DNA of 64,000 bases from Gnomoniopsis sp. IMI 355080 (GCA_027946555.1 JAPEVC010000049.1:115138-179137); one strand, 5' to 3'; positions 45,218-58,200 are shown, numbered from the stretch's first letter. Program-made: numbers and translations. The notes: generated by a model from the letters alone, not told the origin.

Positions 45218-46456
45218 ATGCCATCGGCCCTGGCAGATGATGCCTCCATGTCGGCGCTTTCACACCACCAACCACGAAAGGATACCGGTGCGCCTGCTCG
45301 TCGCCTCTCGAAGGACAGCATTCCAATATGCCCTACTGACGCCGAGGCGGTAGTGCCGAGGAAGAAGGTGGATAAGCAGAGCTTTGACTATTTATGGCGC
45401 TCGGGGACGGCCGGCGGTGTTGCAGGATGTGCTGTGAGTTGGTATTCTCTGTCTCGGACCTAGAGTAATTCAAGTGCTTACCACGCACTGGGGCAGGCAA
45501 AAACCGTCGTCGCACCGCTTGATCGGGTCAAGATCCTCTTCCAGGCGAGGAATCCGCAGTTTATCAAGTACTCGGGCTCGTGGGTCGGTACAGCCACTGC
45601 CATGAGCGAGATATACCGCCAGGAGGGCGTAGTAGGACTATTCAGGGGCCATTCTGCAACCGTACTACGTGTGTTTCCATACGCTGGGATCAAGTTTCTC
45701 GCATACGAACAAATACGCTCTATCATCATCCCAAAGAAGGATTACGAGACCCCAGTCAGACGGCTGCTGAGCGGGTCCATGGCTGGTGCTACATCTGTAT
45801 TCTTCACATACCCTTTAGAGGTGATCAGGGTCAGGCTTGCCTTTGAGACCAAGATGGACAGCCGATCGTCCATCTCTTCGATATGCAGGCAAATATTTCA
45901 TGAGCAACCGTCAGTGTCTTCAGCCGCTGGACCTCAGAGCACGGCAAGTGTCAAGACCATCGGTGCCGCTGCGTCCACAGTTGAGGCGGTGGCGCCAAAG
46001 TCTGGACTCATCAATTTCTACAGGGGCTTCTCACCTACCATCCTTGGCATGCTTCCGTACGCAGGCGTGTCGTTCCTAACTCATGACACAATGGGAGACT
46101 TGCTGCGGCTTCCAACTTTTGCCAGGTGGACTACTTTGCCTCAGCCGAAGAACGCTCCGGAAGGAAAGCCGGCTCCACTACAGTCATGGGCCGAGCTCCT
46201 TGCTGGAGGTGTGGCAGGTCTGGTGTCCCAGACCTGTTCATATCCGCTGGAGGTGATCAGACGGCGTATGCAAGTTGCTGGAGCCGTGGGCGATGGGCAT
46301 CGACTCCGCATCGCTGAGACTGCGAAATTGATCATCAAAGAGCGGGGCCTACCGGGCCTCTTTGTCGGCCTCACGATTGGATACGTGAAGATTGTGCCCA
46401 TGTCGGCTGTCAGTTTCTTTACATACGAAAGACTCAAGACCTTGTTTGGCATTTAG
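45218..46456 (+). CDS. LEU5: Mitochondrial carrier, Leu5-type (coenzyme A / Graves disease carrier)
   Basis: Inner-membrane carrier that in yeast is required for coenzyme A build-up in the matrix. Exons are 45218-45433 and 45497-46456 (391 aa); the phase-0 intron of 63 nt joins GGVAGCA to AKTVVAPLDRVKILFQ. Three carrier repeats are present, each with its PxD/ExxR/K signature: APLDRVKIL, YPLEVIRVRL and YPLEVIRRRM. Six membrane helices follow from these. The loop between helices three and four is long and Ser/Ala-rich. An extended N-terminus of about 60 residues precedes the first helix (FDYLWRSGTAGGVAG). Other close carriers (Slc25a16/42 types) share these motifs, so Leu5 is the best but not the only label. 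Confidence 0.88.
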
Positions 46457-47007
46457 AAATGGGGTATTACTAGCGGCAAGACTGGTTGGCGTTTGGCGCG
46501 GATGGGATGGGATGGACGGCCGAGCAATGGTTCTGCTACGTTGATGGAAGCACAGACAGCGTCACGATCCTGCATCGCGCGATACGCAAATCAAGCAGAC
46601 AGATCACCGATCAATGCTTTGATCTATGAGATCAAGACAAGCGAATACATTATTAAACGCCTTTCCCGTTGCCACAGCTCATCGTGCTGGATCGCCCACT
46701 CTATCCTCACGCTCACGGCTGAGACCAGTCGATGTCAAGTGGCAGGCCTCGATATCCAGCTGTGTTGCATCGTCTAATGTCGTGCTTGGAGTCGGGTTGC
46801 CCGGCTCGGCTGCAATCCATCTCTGATCGCACCTGCCCGATTTTTCGGGAAGGATGTGAGCCACGCCTTGTGGCATGTATGACGTGGGCCCCTCCTTCTC
46901 CTTCCTCTACGTCGTGTATTGTTGCAATGACTATGTCTGGCCAGTTGACCATATCTCGATCCATCTGCACGTCTAGACGATCGCAGACCGAGACCACGCA
47001 TCCTACC

Positions 47008-47017
47008 TACCTAGGTA
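47008..47017. promoter_or_regulatory. TACCTAGGTA palindrome
   Basis: Perfect 10-bp palindrome within CCTACCTACCTAGGTATCC, 210 bases upstream of the start at 47228. A second copy of the same 10-mer lies at 63077-63086. Confidence 0.35.
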
Positions 47018-47146
47018 TCCTATAGCCTCATTAACCTAGCTACTATCATCGTCATACGTGTCTTATTCCTGGACCCTTCGTCTTCTTCCACGGCCCGACT
47101 TAAAATTCACTCATCTGCCATTGCTCGCCCGTCCCGACGAATCGTC

Positions 47147-47200
47147 ATGGCCGACTATTCCATACCTTTTCAGACGCTACCGGATTTGCTTGTCAACTAA
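47147..47200 (+). other. Possible upstream open reading frame
   Basis: ATG at 47147, 17 sense codons (MADYSIPFQTLPDLLVN), stop at 47198-47200, 27 bases before the next start at 47228. If within the mRNA leader, it could reduce translation of the main frame. No splice donor links it to the main frame. Confidence 0.3.
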
Positions 47201-47227
47201 ACCAACTTATCATCGAAAACAGCTAGA

Positions 47228-48909
47228 ATGAGCATTCAGTCCCGGTCTGGCTCTCCCGGCTTTGGGAGCGGGAGTGCTCATAGCCGAAGTACTCGCAACT
47301 CTGGTTCCAAGGCCGCAGACCCCCCACGACCAGCAAAAGATGGTTTCGAATGGGTGTGGTATCCAGAAGGTTACTGGGCCGAGCGTTGCACCGAGGGACA
47401 GACAAGCTCGACTGAGCTGACACATAACCAAGAAGGAGGGAAACACTTCCCGGTTACCAAACAGAGTAAAATCTTTAAATGGGGCATCAGACCAACTAGG
47501 AGTACCAGAGAGCTCTCGGATCGCTCTACAGAACGCCCCGCTTCTCAACGTTCAGGGACAGGTATCTCTCCATTCAGCGAGGAGCAATATCCTCTGTCTC
47601 AACCACCAAGGAATCTACCGCAGAGCCCGTATCTCTCAGAATCGGAACAAGTGGCCGCCCTCCAACAGGCAGTGGGTCCACAAAGCCTAGAACATAGTCC
47701 TCGCATTCGTGATACTTGGAGGAGTATGGATGTTGAAGCCTCCGTTCCTCTTGCCGAGGTCGTCTCAACGTGCACGAAACCCACAACTGCGCCAGGCTCT
47801 GGAAGATTCTCATGGCGGCCTTTCTACAAACACTTCGTGAGTCTCACCTCCCTGTAGGACTGCTTCAAGAAAAATATTTGACGGTGAGCAGCTTTCAGAG
47901 CCTTCCATAGATCTATCGGAAGAAGCGACTGAGGCACAGGCTACTGCCGATACTTCAACAAGTTACTTCACACAGAAACCACTCCATTGGTCCTCGGGTC
48001 ACGCTCCATCTCACACACCACCGAAAGGCCTCGTCAGTAATGGAAGAGCTGGGACAAAACGCGTATCTTTCTCAGACCCAAGGGATGCCCCAACGCCAGC
48101 TTTGGTATCTGGTCACAGGAATCTGCGAAAGTGGCTCATGATGAGGATACCCCGAGTCCGTAAGGACTCGGTGTCGTCGAGCACAGTAAGCCCTAGAAGC
48201 TCCACTCGAGAAAGGTGTACCGAGAACTCAGCCCCAAGCAGCACTGCTAGTCCTATTGGCGGTGGGCAGTTCAACCGTCAAGGTGCAAGAATGGACCCTA
48301 TCATGTCATTATAAAAAAACCGAAAACTGACAGAAGCCAGTCCACTTGCCGGGCGCGACTCAGTCGTATCCTGCAGGTGTAAGCGACGATGAGGTACCCG
48401 CGTCTTTGCTCATGTAAAGGCAAACATGCTGACTATTGTAGGAAGCAACACATGTAAAGACACCACCGCTAAAGAAGGCTACAGCGAGTGGGAAGCCACG
48501 GAGCCTATTTATAGACATCAAGCACGCAGACTTCGATGACAGTTCCAGCACTTCGACAGACAAATTCGTCAGAGTGAAGCCCGGGATATTCTCCTATTGC
48601 AAAGAGCAAGCGCCCGAGAAAAGGCAATGGTGGGATGAGCCCAAAGCCGCTATCAGAAGGGATCCTGTTAAGGACGTCTCGTTCTTTGAGTTTAACATGC
48701 CCGAACATCTTCCCAACAGCCCTATGTGCCCAGCAAATCCGATGCACAAGGGGAAGGGAAAATTAGTCTGCGTGGTAAGTACATTCATCGAATAATCACG
48801 AACAGTATTCGATGTAATGCTAGGTTGAGCTGACATATTCTTGCCTCCAAAGTATCACGGGCGCGCAAAATCAACAAATCAACCGGAGGAGTCCCTTGGA
48901 CAAGGTTAA
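47228..48909 (+). CDS. Conserved fungal protein of unknown function (five exons)
   Basis: Exons by splice motif and phase: 47228-47836, 47892-48282, 48341-48393, 48442-48774 and 48853-48909 (480 aa). The introns are 48-78 nt; the third (GTACCC donor) is the least certain. The N-terminus is Ser-rich and basic, then GFEWVWYPEGYWAER, and a region ending PVTKQSKIFKW. The middle is disordered and Ser/Pro-rich with RNLRKWLMMRIPRVRKDS. The C-terminal block is the best ordered part: KPRSLFIDIKHADFDD, DKFVRVKPGIFSYCKEQ, EPKAAIRRDPVKDVSFFEFN, then PEHLPNSPMCPANPMHKGKG, and after the last splice YHGR. The Cys and Pro spacing there looks conserved, but I know no function for it. No membrane segment is seen. 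Confidence 0.8.
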
Positions 48910-49596
48910 CAACAAAGCAAAATTGGGCAATGGTATTTCTTATGGGAGGACTTTCTCATCTCATCACAAACACGATGTGGCTCGTAAACGGTAATTTGCC
49001 AAGCATCCTGGATTGCGGGCCTGGCACAATGGCATTGGAGCCGCCGAACAGACAAAGGCGACACATTGGGGTTTTCTGGTACGAGAACCTCGGGCGAGAA
49101 GACAAACAGGACCTGCATAACGCAAAAACTAGAGTACAAATACTATCATGCTTACCAGATTGAACGTCCAAAGCTTGAAGAATTGTTGATATTGAAGGCG
49201 AAGAGTTGATATAGACATTGGATTGCGTGTCGTCTATAAGGCAATTCGTCGGAAAATGCAACCGGCTGGCCGCTCATTGTTCATGAAGTATAGGATAGAC
49301 CTCAAATTCAATGTTTTACTTTTTCCATATCATCTTGAAATTGAAACAAAGAAACAAGTTTAACTTATGATTTCTCGACAAAGTCGCAAGATTTATTTCA
49401 CCTGACGTCTCGTTTGGAAAGCTGACCTGAGGTGAGTTGAGGTCATCTGATTCTCTGCCTGCGCCTGAGATAACCCTCGAGCTTTCAACCTCAACGTCTC
49501 AGCCTTGTTTATTAGCCTTGTTTCCTACTCCAGCTTCGTCGTCTTGCGCGGTCTCCAAGACTCTTTTTGGAGCTGACTACGTTGCCAATCGCGACG
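48910..49596. other. Intergenic region before CDC73
   Basis: 687 bases, A+T-rich in the middle, no supported gene. The open frame at 48930-49163 follows the stop of the previous gene and is probably 3' UTR. Confidence 0.5.
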
Positions 49597-50900
49597 ATGG
49601 CCGACCAAGATGCGCTGCTACTCTTGCGGCAGTCAATTGCCGCAGACAAGCCCATGGTCCCTGTTGCTTCATCAGATTCAACCGACGAAGCACCATTGTC
49701 GACAGCAACACACCTGCTCCTGCCTTACCCTCAGCCGACCGCCCTCCCTCTTGAAGCACCGACGCGCTTCACCGTCAATGACTACAAGATCCCCGTCGAC
49801 CTTCGCTCGATCTATTTCGCCTGGGTTAACCGTGACCTGACCATTCTCGACTACAATGCCGCCGCGACACGGCTGAACGAGGAGCTGGCTGCCAGCGGCT
49901 CCCAGACCACTGTCCACAAGCTCACGTTTGTCGAGCGCGTCAACTTGATTACATGGATAGAGGGCGGCGGTGAGAACGAGTATATCAAGCCTTTGCTTGG
50001 AGAAAAGGAGCCTGGCTCAGCGACCGCTGAGGCGCTTCAGAGCTCGTCGCAGCCTGCTGCGGTCGCCTCTCGCGCAGGCAAGGGGAGCTTAGACCCTAGA
50101 TTGCAAGTCATTTACGCCGGAGAGAGGAAGATGGGTGATCGCAACTCAATTCTGAGAGGACACAAACTCATTGTAAGCGCTCACATGCGAAGGTGTCTCA
50201 TGCGGCTGCACAATTCATCTCTCACAGTTTCCAATCATTTACAATGTGTCTACAGGACTTCTCAGGCGTACGAAAAAACGCTGTCATATTCATGAATAAG
50301 AGGTCATCAACGACTGCTCCTACCAACAATCCAGCTCTTCCCCTCAACCAGAAGCCCTCGCGCGCAGCCCATCCTATCATCCTTCTCTCACCTTCCGCCT
50401 CCGCCCTCATCCGTCTCTCGAACGCCCGATCCTTCCTCGAGAATGCAAAGTACGAGCCTGCGTCTGCCGCCTCGGACTCGACCATGATCCACATGATGCA
50501 TACGGTGCGCGACATTGATCCAAATCGTCCAATGCGCTTCATCCTGGTCGAAAGCGTGGAGCAATTCAAGCCCGAGTACTGGAATCGCGTTGTTGCTGTC
50601 TTCACCACCGGACAGACCTGGCAATTCAAGAACTACAAATGGAGTAGTCCCAATGAGTTGTTTCGCCACGTGTTGGGTATCCATGTTGGCTGGCGCGGCG
50701 AGCAGCCCCCGGATAATGTCCGGAACTGGGGCCACCGTGTGCAATGCTTTGCAGTGGATAAGTGGAGGGAACCTGGAGCGCCGGGAGCAGATGCGAGTCG
50801 TTTCCGTGATCGCGAAATCGTTGACGCTATATGGAAGAAGATCGAGGGTAACATGCGGGCCAAGGGCTGGAAAAGGGACATGCCCCCAACTTCGATTTGA
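49597..50900 (+). CDS. CDC73: Cdc73, subunit of the Paf1 transcription elongation complex
   Basis: Works with RNA polymerase II in transcript elongation and histone H2B ubiquitylation and H3 methylation. Exons are 49597-50172 and 50256-50900 (406 aa; close to the yeast size). The phase-0 intron (83 nt) lies between GHKLI and DFSGVRK. The N-terminal region has RQSIAADKP, a Ser/Thr-rich part, the conserved VPVDLRSIYFAWVN-type block (PVDLRSIYFAWVNRDLT) and FVERVNLITWIEG. The C-terminal Ras-like domain starts near residue 230: PIILLSPSASALIRLSN, RPMRFILVESVEQFKPEYWN, RVVAVFTTGQTWQFKNYKW and FRHVLGIHVGW. Start choice: ATG 49597 gives MADQDALLLLRQSI, as in homologues. Confidence 0.96.
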
Positions 50901-51696
50901 GGGTTGGCCTAGGCGATGGCATCATGAATTCATAGGAGAGAAGACTTTTGGTGCCCCAACAGGACTCGCAAAATTAGGCAAGTAGTCAAAATTTGGGCCA
51001 AAAGAAGCAGCGTAGATTGTACAGTATATTTGCAACTTCACGCACCAGCGGCGGGTGGTGACATGGCGTTTAGTAGGGACTGAAAAGGGGCGTCCCAGTA
51101 AGGGTCAGACAAGCTCAACAAATGATACCCTTCCCAAGCAAACATTTGCTGACACCCTTAACGTGTTCATTCTTTGCAAAGCGTCCTGAACGCTCTTCTT
51201 CCTTTGTTGCGGCTTCACCGGCTTCTTGACAGATGCGCTACCCTCTTGGTCATTCTTCATTGCCAATGTATTGATGCCCTGCCCCGTAAGGCGCACCAAA
51301 TCGCAAGTGTGTTGCGCAAGGACGGGAGCGTTGCGAAAAAAGATTGAAGTTCAACATTCCGCGGCGCAAAATACCCTATGAGACATCACAAGACATAGGA
51401 TAAAGTGACGCAGAACTTACTCCCTGTGAATAGAAGGACCTGGGCTCCGAAATGCCTTTTCTGTCTCAGATGTCTGAAGCGCTCACTGACAGACTGTCCT
51501 AAATCAACGAGTCCAGCCAGATCCAGCACTGCTGACGTTCAGCGACTTTTGGCTGGCTCCTCGCGCAGTGTAGCGCCTCATGAGCTGTCATCCGGACAGA
51601 CTCTGCGCGCTCGGTGGATGTAACCATGTCGGTCGATGCTGAACATAGAGCTGGGGTGATTGAGCCTATGCATTGCGACCAACCGCCTGGTCGCCG
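50901..51696. other. Intergenic region downstream of CDC73
   Basis: 796 bases. An unconfirmed minus-strand frame at 51105-51299 (64 codons, no ATG at its upstream end) has a basic KKPVKPQQRKKSVQDAL stretch. It might be an exon of a small gene, but no complete model could be built. Confidence 0.4.
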
Positions 51697-52257
51697 CTAA
51701 TCTTGGTTTCCCATACATATAAACAGGCTCACAAGTACCATCACAGCCGCCATGCAGAATCCCCGGTCTGTGTTATTGACTCCTTGCGATTCGCTCTGGA
51801 CTCGACGGCGCTCGGGATACCTACTTCCATGGCGCCGCGAGAGGGGGCGAGGACGGTGGTCGTATACCTCTTCCTCGTCCGGCGACAGGTCTCGCTGGTG
51901 TCTGCGGGGGACTGTCTGCACAGGATAGTCTTCGCGAATGGCTACAGCTGTAGAGTACCCCGGCTTTTCATCCTCTTCGTCAGGCGCAGGAAGAGCCTTG
52001 CGCTGATGGTGACGGTGATGTTTGCGGCGACGATACGAATGGCGGAGGTCATCGTCGCAGTGACTATCATGGGCATGGCGATGCCGCGTTGAGGAGGTGG
52101 TGCTGCTGGGTGCAAGAAGGGGGGACGCGCAAGTGCTGCTGCTCCTGCTGTCAAGGTCGCTGTTCCTGTTGACTTCGGCGCTGTTTCTGAAATCGAAGCG
52201 CCGTTTCTTTCTGGGGCTGCCCCGGGAGCTGGCCGGTGATCTGTAGCGGTCGACCAT
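51697..52257 (-). CDS. Small basic protein with C-terminal membrane segment
   Basis: One open frame of 186 aa. The N-terminal 150 residues are rich in Arg, Ser, His and Pro, with SPASSRGSPRKKRR and several HRHH-like patches, then acidic EEDEKPGYSTAVAIRED and LSPDEEEVYDHRP. The last 20 residues form one hydrophobic segment (FCMAAVMVLVSLFICMG) ending NQD, as in a tail-anchored protein. Codon use fits the neighbouring genes, but no known family was recognised. A chance frame in GC-rich sequence remains possible. The other membrane protein of this window (34576-35397) has a similar composition but a different order of parts, so I do not call them paralogues. Confidence 0.5.
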   Translation of the reverse strand: MVDRYRSPASSRGSPRKKRRFDFRNSAEVNRNSDLDSRSSSTCASPLLAPSSTTSSTRHRHAHDSHCDDDLRHSYRRRKHHRHHQRKALPAPDEEDEKPGYSTAVAIREDYPVQTVPRRHQRDLSPDEEEVYDHRPRPLSRRHGSRYPERRRVQSESQGVNNTDRGFCMAAVMVLVSLFICMGNQD

Positions 52258-55200
52258 GGTGGCGCGGATCTATGCCAACGAGAATGTGGAAGATTTGGGG
52301 CCTTTTATCTTGACTGAAGCTCGGATGTGTTACAATGAGGCTCTCTGCCTTCTTTTTCATTCACCCAGGCCTCGCATGGACAGCGTGACTATTGGTGTCT
52401 GGCGTCAGGCGAATAGGCTCGCACGCACACGTCCTGCGGATCATCAGAATACAGGAGCCACAATGCTCCGTGAGGCAGAGATGCGCTTTGCTGCTGCTTG
52501 AACGCTGGCCTAGCTCGGTACGGCAGGCTTGCGTGGGAAAGAAGGAAAGGAGGTAAGCTCAGTGCCTGGGATCGGATTTCAGCAGATGGATAGCCTAGAA
52601 AGTCCAGCACAAACGTCGAAATTGATTGCGAGACAAGATGGTTGTGTGAAGGAGAAGAATTTCAGGAGGCACACGTCGGCAGTGTGGGAAAGATCAGGCT
52701 CCCATCAAGTTGAGACAGGAAGGTTTGCCGCCCAAAAGCGTAAATCCCAGCAAACATGCTCAACCATGACTTTCAGATGCTTCAAAGGAAGGAAGATTCA
52801 ATTGTGCGAGGCCCTATACTATACTCAGTCGCTGGGCACGGTAAGGACTCTATGTACATACTTTACATAGCCGCAAGGGCATCAGACCGACGCTGGGTTT
52901 CCTCTTCCGCAATCGACAAGACGACAATATACATTGCGCTGCCTTTTCACCCAAATGCCAATGTAACAACAAGTCAACTGGAGCAGACCTTGCTGCGACG
53001 GTGGATCAAGAACCTTTTGCCTGTCCCGTATCCAACCGTCCGCCTTGTTCGTGCCGTCCCTAACACTGGCATTCCTGGATTGTCCTATCGGGGAGCTCGC
53101 CGCCTCTCAATCTGCCCATGATCGCTGTCCTGCAGCAAAGTTTGATGTGATGTCCTCGGTCCTCCACGGCCGCACATCGGCTACAGTACACATAGCATGT
53201 AGGAAGATTTGGTCCTCAACGTCCGTTCCGCCTGAGCAACATTGATACCTTCGTAATGCTGCTGTGTGCCTGCAGTTTGATGTGACTATGCACGCTGAAG
53301 TCGCCGTTGAAGAAGCATGCTTGTTGATGAGAAGAGCTGTCGCTGTGGTCTGGCGGGCCACTTACTTTTTGCTGCAACGTGCCGGGCTGAGGTCACGACT
53401 CTGACCTGCATCATGCAGTGATTCGTGATATCTCCTCCCACCACATGGCACTTGTCATGCTTCCTGCCGTCTAGTCTAGTATCATAGGATGGACATGCTG
53501 CAGGGCATACCTCGCAGTTCAGAGCGATGAGTTGCATAAGTTGCCATGGTACATAGTACCTCACTCCAACGCACAGAGCCTTGCCCGGAAATCTACCTGG
53601 GCGGAGACACACCGTTAGATGCCCGCCACCACTCAACTGACAATATTGTGATCTGATAACATGCAGACATTACGTTTGATTATTGTCACTGTGGTACTAT
53701 GTATTATGAAATGATGCATTGCTCATTTTGCCACTGTGTGCATCTTGCCTGAACATGTTTCCTTGGCCCGGATGAAACGTCGTCGGAAAAGCACAATCTG
53801 GGGGGCTTCTGCAAGAAGATGGAGCCTTCACCGTCCCAAGCATGGCATCGATCCTTTTCTGCACGCAGGCTGGCTGGGCTTCGGAAGATGACCGACAATC
53901 ACCCTGCCGCTCATGGGCTTTCCATGACCGCTAACGAATGCATTTTTCCCGTTGAAGATCTCTTCCGCTTCCAGCCGCTACCACAGTCTCGAACTTCGTC
54001 GTGTACGGATCCGCATTCATCAAGTCCTTCTCGGCAAAGGAAAAAAGGACAACCCTTGGAGTTACTATTACTCTACTAGTGTTCTTACCTACTAACTAAC
54101 CAACCAGCAGGCGCCCGCGGGTGTATATATGGAAGGCCAATATGCACATAGTAAGTGACCGTCTCCTCCAGAAGCCATAAACGACCCATCCTTACAGTCG
54201 CATAGGTTCCCACCCCCCTCAAATGCCGAAAGACACACTTGCCGACCTATTTCCTGACCCTGACCTGCTACCCAAAACCCGAAGTGCTTGCGACTCGTGA
54301 GCACGACGCAGGTCCAAGATCATCTCCATCAGTTCCCGGATGATGGCCGTTCCAGCTCATATCGGGTGGGTACGGCTACGAGCGATGGGACCCAAACTCG
54401 CCAAGCCTGTTTTCCATCTACAGTCAATTCGATCCGTGTTTTGTGCGCCTGTTGCTTTCATCTTGTGGGTTGTCGAAGAGAAATCAATGTCGTATCTGAC
54501 TCGCGAAGCCTACGATCCTAAAGTTGGTCCATGACTAGACATTTCCATCTCAGCAATGCGATCGCCAGCTCGCTTAGCCGGGGGGAGGGGGGCCTGCATT
54601 GCCTCGAGCAGCGAGACCGTGAAAACCTACAGCTGCCAAGTAAGACATGCAAAATAAGGGTCAATTTCTGAGCAAACTACGACTGCACATGCAGCGTCCG
54701 GGAGAGGCGGTGGTGGGGAGGTGCTGATGATGCTCGAACACCATCCATGGTCTCAACGTGGCATTCCACTCACACAACAACGCGTACAATCTACATTTGC
54801 GACACAAGCCTCGCTTGTTGACGTCCAACCGGGGCCCAGCTCTACGGCCTTAATGTGCCTATCATCTGGATCTGCATCAATTTTATGACAAACTCAGCAG
54901 AGCAACTCTCAGGGCGTCTGACCGGTCCGTACAGAGAGCTGGGAGGTGAGTCGTTCCATCCGATACGCGTATTCCGTCACACCAGACGCAAGCACGACAG
55001 CGTCAAGCACGTTTTTCCAAGATTGCTTTGCGACACATGCCCAAGATGACTCCCAACTTCGACCAAGCCGAGACCACGCGTGTACATGTGCCTCTGTTGT
55101 GCGACTCGGCCGCACAAGGTCCCACTTGCAGACAGAGGCGAGTAGAGCCTTGCACACAAACGCAAGGCGAACTGTAACTACCTTGTGCTGGTTGCACAAT

Positions 55201-58200
55201 GTTTCGGGAGAATTACTTTCCAGACAAGTTTGGGCTCAAAGACAGCACGCCGTTGGGCCGTGGGGTTCCGGTGGCTTGCGTTTGGCAAAGGAGAGCGTGA
55301 GGCCAGTGACGACAGCATAGACACGGGCCTCGGTCAACTGAGTCATGCCAATGGAGCACGGCAATGGACTCGGTACAGACTGCAGGCCAACACCAAGGCA
55401 AAAAAGGGAATCAAGGCCGAGTGATGGACAATTGATGGATGCCCAACATCAGACTGACACACCTCCGGCCTGTTCATTTCGAGGCCGGCCGGCCCGGAAC
55501 GCGGCGACCGCTTTCCAGCAAGTCCCGGCGTGGGGTCTGACACGCCTCCCCGGATTCATGGCCCGGTCCTCCTACACCGGTTTGTTTACTGTACGCGCGA
55601 ACGAAATTACAGTTGCGTATGGTGTATGATGCCGGTTCGAGAGAGCATGCAGATCTCTGGTGTCTCTTCAATGGCCATCAATCTTGGTTGGCGCAACACG
55701 CAGATTTGGCATTGTGCTAGCTCGTGCTGCCCAAAGTCATGAGTGAGAGAAGCCTTGACTCACATGCTGTAAAACCCTATCTGTTCACCCACTCAGCCCA
55801 GAGGTCTTGTGCTATGTAGAACGGCTTCGCGAAGACGGAGAGAGGCATGTCGTCAATCATGACATCGTAACGGCTCCTAAGTCCACCTCCCACATGAGCC
55901 GACAATGAGGCCACACAGCTCGCCTACTTCCTCCCGTCTGGTCGCCCCGATGAAGAGGGGTGTCATACTGTAATGCAAAGGCTAGACCCACTGCGAACAC
56001 CAGCCAGGTACAGTAGCTACTTGTTTTGTTCCCTCTGCGAGGATGCCGCGAACGCTGAATGGGCCTCCGCTTAGTCGAGCGAGACACGACCATGCGAATG
56101 TCTCATATCTCATAAGCCGTATGCCGGTGTCCAAGGCACAACGGGCCGTAACGGTAACAAGTCCGCCGACAGGCCGTCATTGCCGGGTGCAGCGCCGCGT
56201 CCGGATTGGGTATTCCGGCGCCAGCACAGATGACTGTCTCACTTACGTACAGTACTCATAGACGGCGTGCATTAGAGCTCTCTTAGCCTATGCGTTTAGC
56301 CTTGGTTCGCCACGTGCGATGGACAGGACCAGTACAAGGCTAAAGGAAACGGACGGGCGGAATCTACGCATGCCATGCCTGTCAGAGGCCGAGGAGGGCT
56401 GGGCATATCACCAAGAGCTATACCGACATCGTCACGCCCAGCTACATAGTGCTACGCGCAGTACATGAAAGCCCAAGCTTGGCGAGGAGCCAGTGCATTC
56501 TTACCAAATACACAGCAGTACTTTCGCTTTGGAAGCACGATCGACCGGGCTGACGTGAAACGAAATGTCGCTTGGATGTACTGTAGTACTTTTAATGTAT
56601 TTTTGGATGCCCAGAGATGTTGTGCTTATCAGAACCACGTGGTGGCCCCGCAAATCATGCTTTTCTCTTGTCTCCCTGACCCCCCCAGCCCTTGCTTGCC
56701 ACGCTACGCGTCTCGGTTTGTTCGGGATTGGGATGCCCGTCAACCACTACCCAGGGAGTGCTGCCATGACAAGGTACTATTGGCACACCCGGCTTCTTTC
56801 TCTTATCTTCCGAAGTTGACTCCCCAGTGCTCCCCAACTGACCTGGGAGATGCGCAAGCTTAGCGAGATCTTGAGACTATTAATTCATCAGCGCTAGCTT
56901 CTGTTGAATTATTCTCTCCGGCAGCTCAGGTGATTGATTATGTACGTCCGCGGACCGGAGCACTGAGCGCAAGGGACAGAAGCAGTGGGAAGCCAAAATG
57001 TGAATAAGTCTTATGCATGTCAGCACCGGGTCTAGCAAAAGACTCAACGACATCCATTGTAGCTTGGACCCTCACCGCTTGTATCTTGTCCTTCGTCAAC
57101 GGCGACGCTTCGCAAGATCCCCCCATTCCGACGATCTGGTAACGGCCCTGCGTGTCATAAATGAGGTGGCTATGAAGGATGGTGTCGACCCAGTCCTTCG
57201 GTAAGAAGGGGGGGGCGCTCCTTCAGCTCGGCTCCTTACTTTCCACCCATGCGTTCCTTGAAATGAGCATTCCTTCAAGCTTCCGGGTCCTTGGAACTCT
57301 GTGTACTTGAAGCTGTATGGAATTAAACCAAAAAAAAAGGGCCTATGAAGCACGGTAATCAACACGACACAGGTCTAGTTACGGATACGGGCAAGAAACC
57401 TCCGAATCATCTCGTCTGTTGAGCCATACAATGCACGTGCCCATGAATACAGGAAGCTAGACGGATGCGTGCGTCCCTGAAAAACAAGACACAAAGTCAA
57501 TGCCCTTGACAGGCAGATAGATCACTGGAACGGATCCAGGGACCGTAGATGGCATCAACAAGCTTGCTTCTTCACATGTGACCCAACTGCCCAACTAACA
57601 AAGTCTACGGTACAGTCCACCTGCATACTGCACTAAAGTTGCAGGCTCCCCTGGCAAGGCCGAACATCTTCGGCCAGACGCTCTTCGACAAAGCGCTACA
57701 GTGACACTCAAGTTCGGTTGTTGATCAAGCCACGCGGCTGGCCAGCACAAGACCGATCGGGCCACAGGATTCTTCGGGAATTAAAAACCACGTGGGAAAA
57801 AAAGTGAAAAGTTCGACCAGCCGCACGGCTAGCCGCACGCCGCCCTGCCGATCTGGAATCTACTGTGGAAGAAGACCCTCTTCCAGGGGGCCAGGCGGTC
57901 CCTGCCGGGCCTGGGAGGCTGGACAAAGGTGTGAAACGCGATCATGCCAGGCTGAAGGAATCAAGCGAGCGGTGAGACCGCATCAGATCTCATACCAGTA
58001 AGGAATCATCCACAATGGAAGGCCGACAGCAGGTGCTTGGAAGACGTGTCAGCAAGACATTCTCATCCGCCTGCCTCAATAAGACAACAACATCAAACAA
58101 ACACGGGGTCGCCGACTCCCGAAGTGGACACTTTTGGTTCGCATTCGCAAGGACGGGCCTGCATTTTGAGGCTGAATCTCCAAGTGACGAGGTCCTCCAG

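Larger units (their letters stand above)
46457..47227. other. Intergenic region with leader of the next gene
   Basis: 771 bases with no full gene. The palindrome TACCTAGGTA is at 47008-47017 and an 18-codon upstream frame (including stop) at 47147-47200. Confidence 0.5.

Noticed and set aside
51105..51299. 64-codon basic minus-strand frame downstream of CDC73
   Set aside because: The frame extends upstream without an ATG and ends at a stop; no splice model gave a full gene. It could be an exon of a small gene, but support is too weak.
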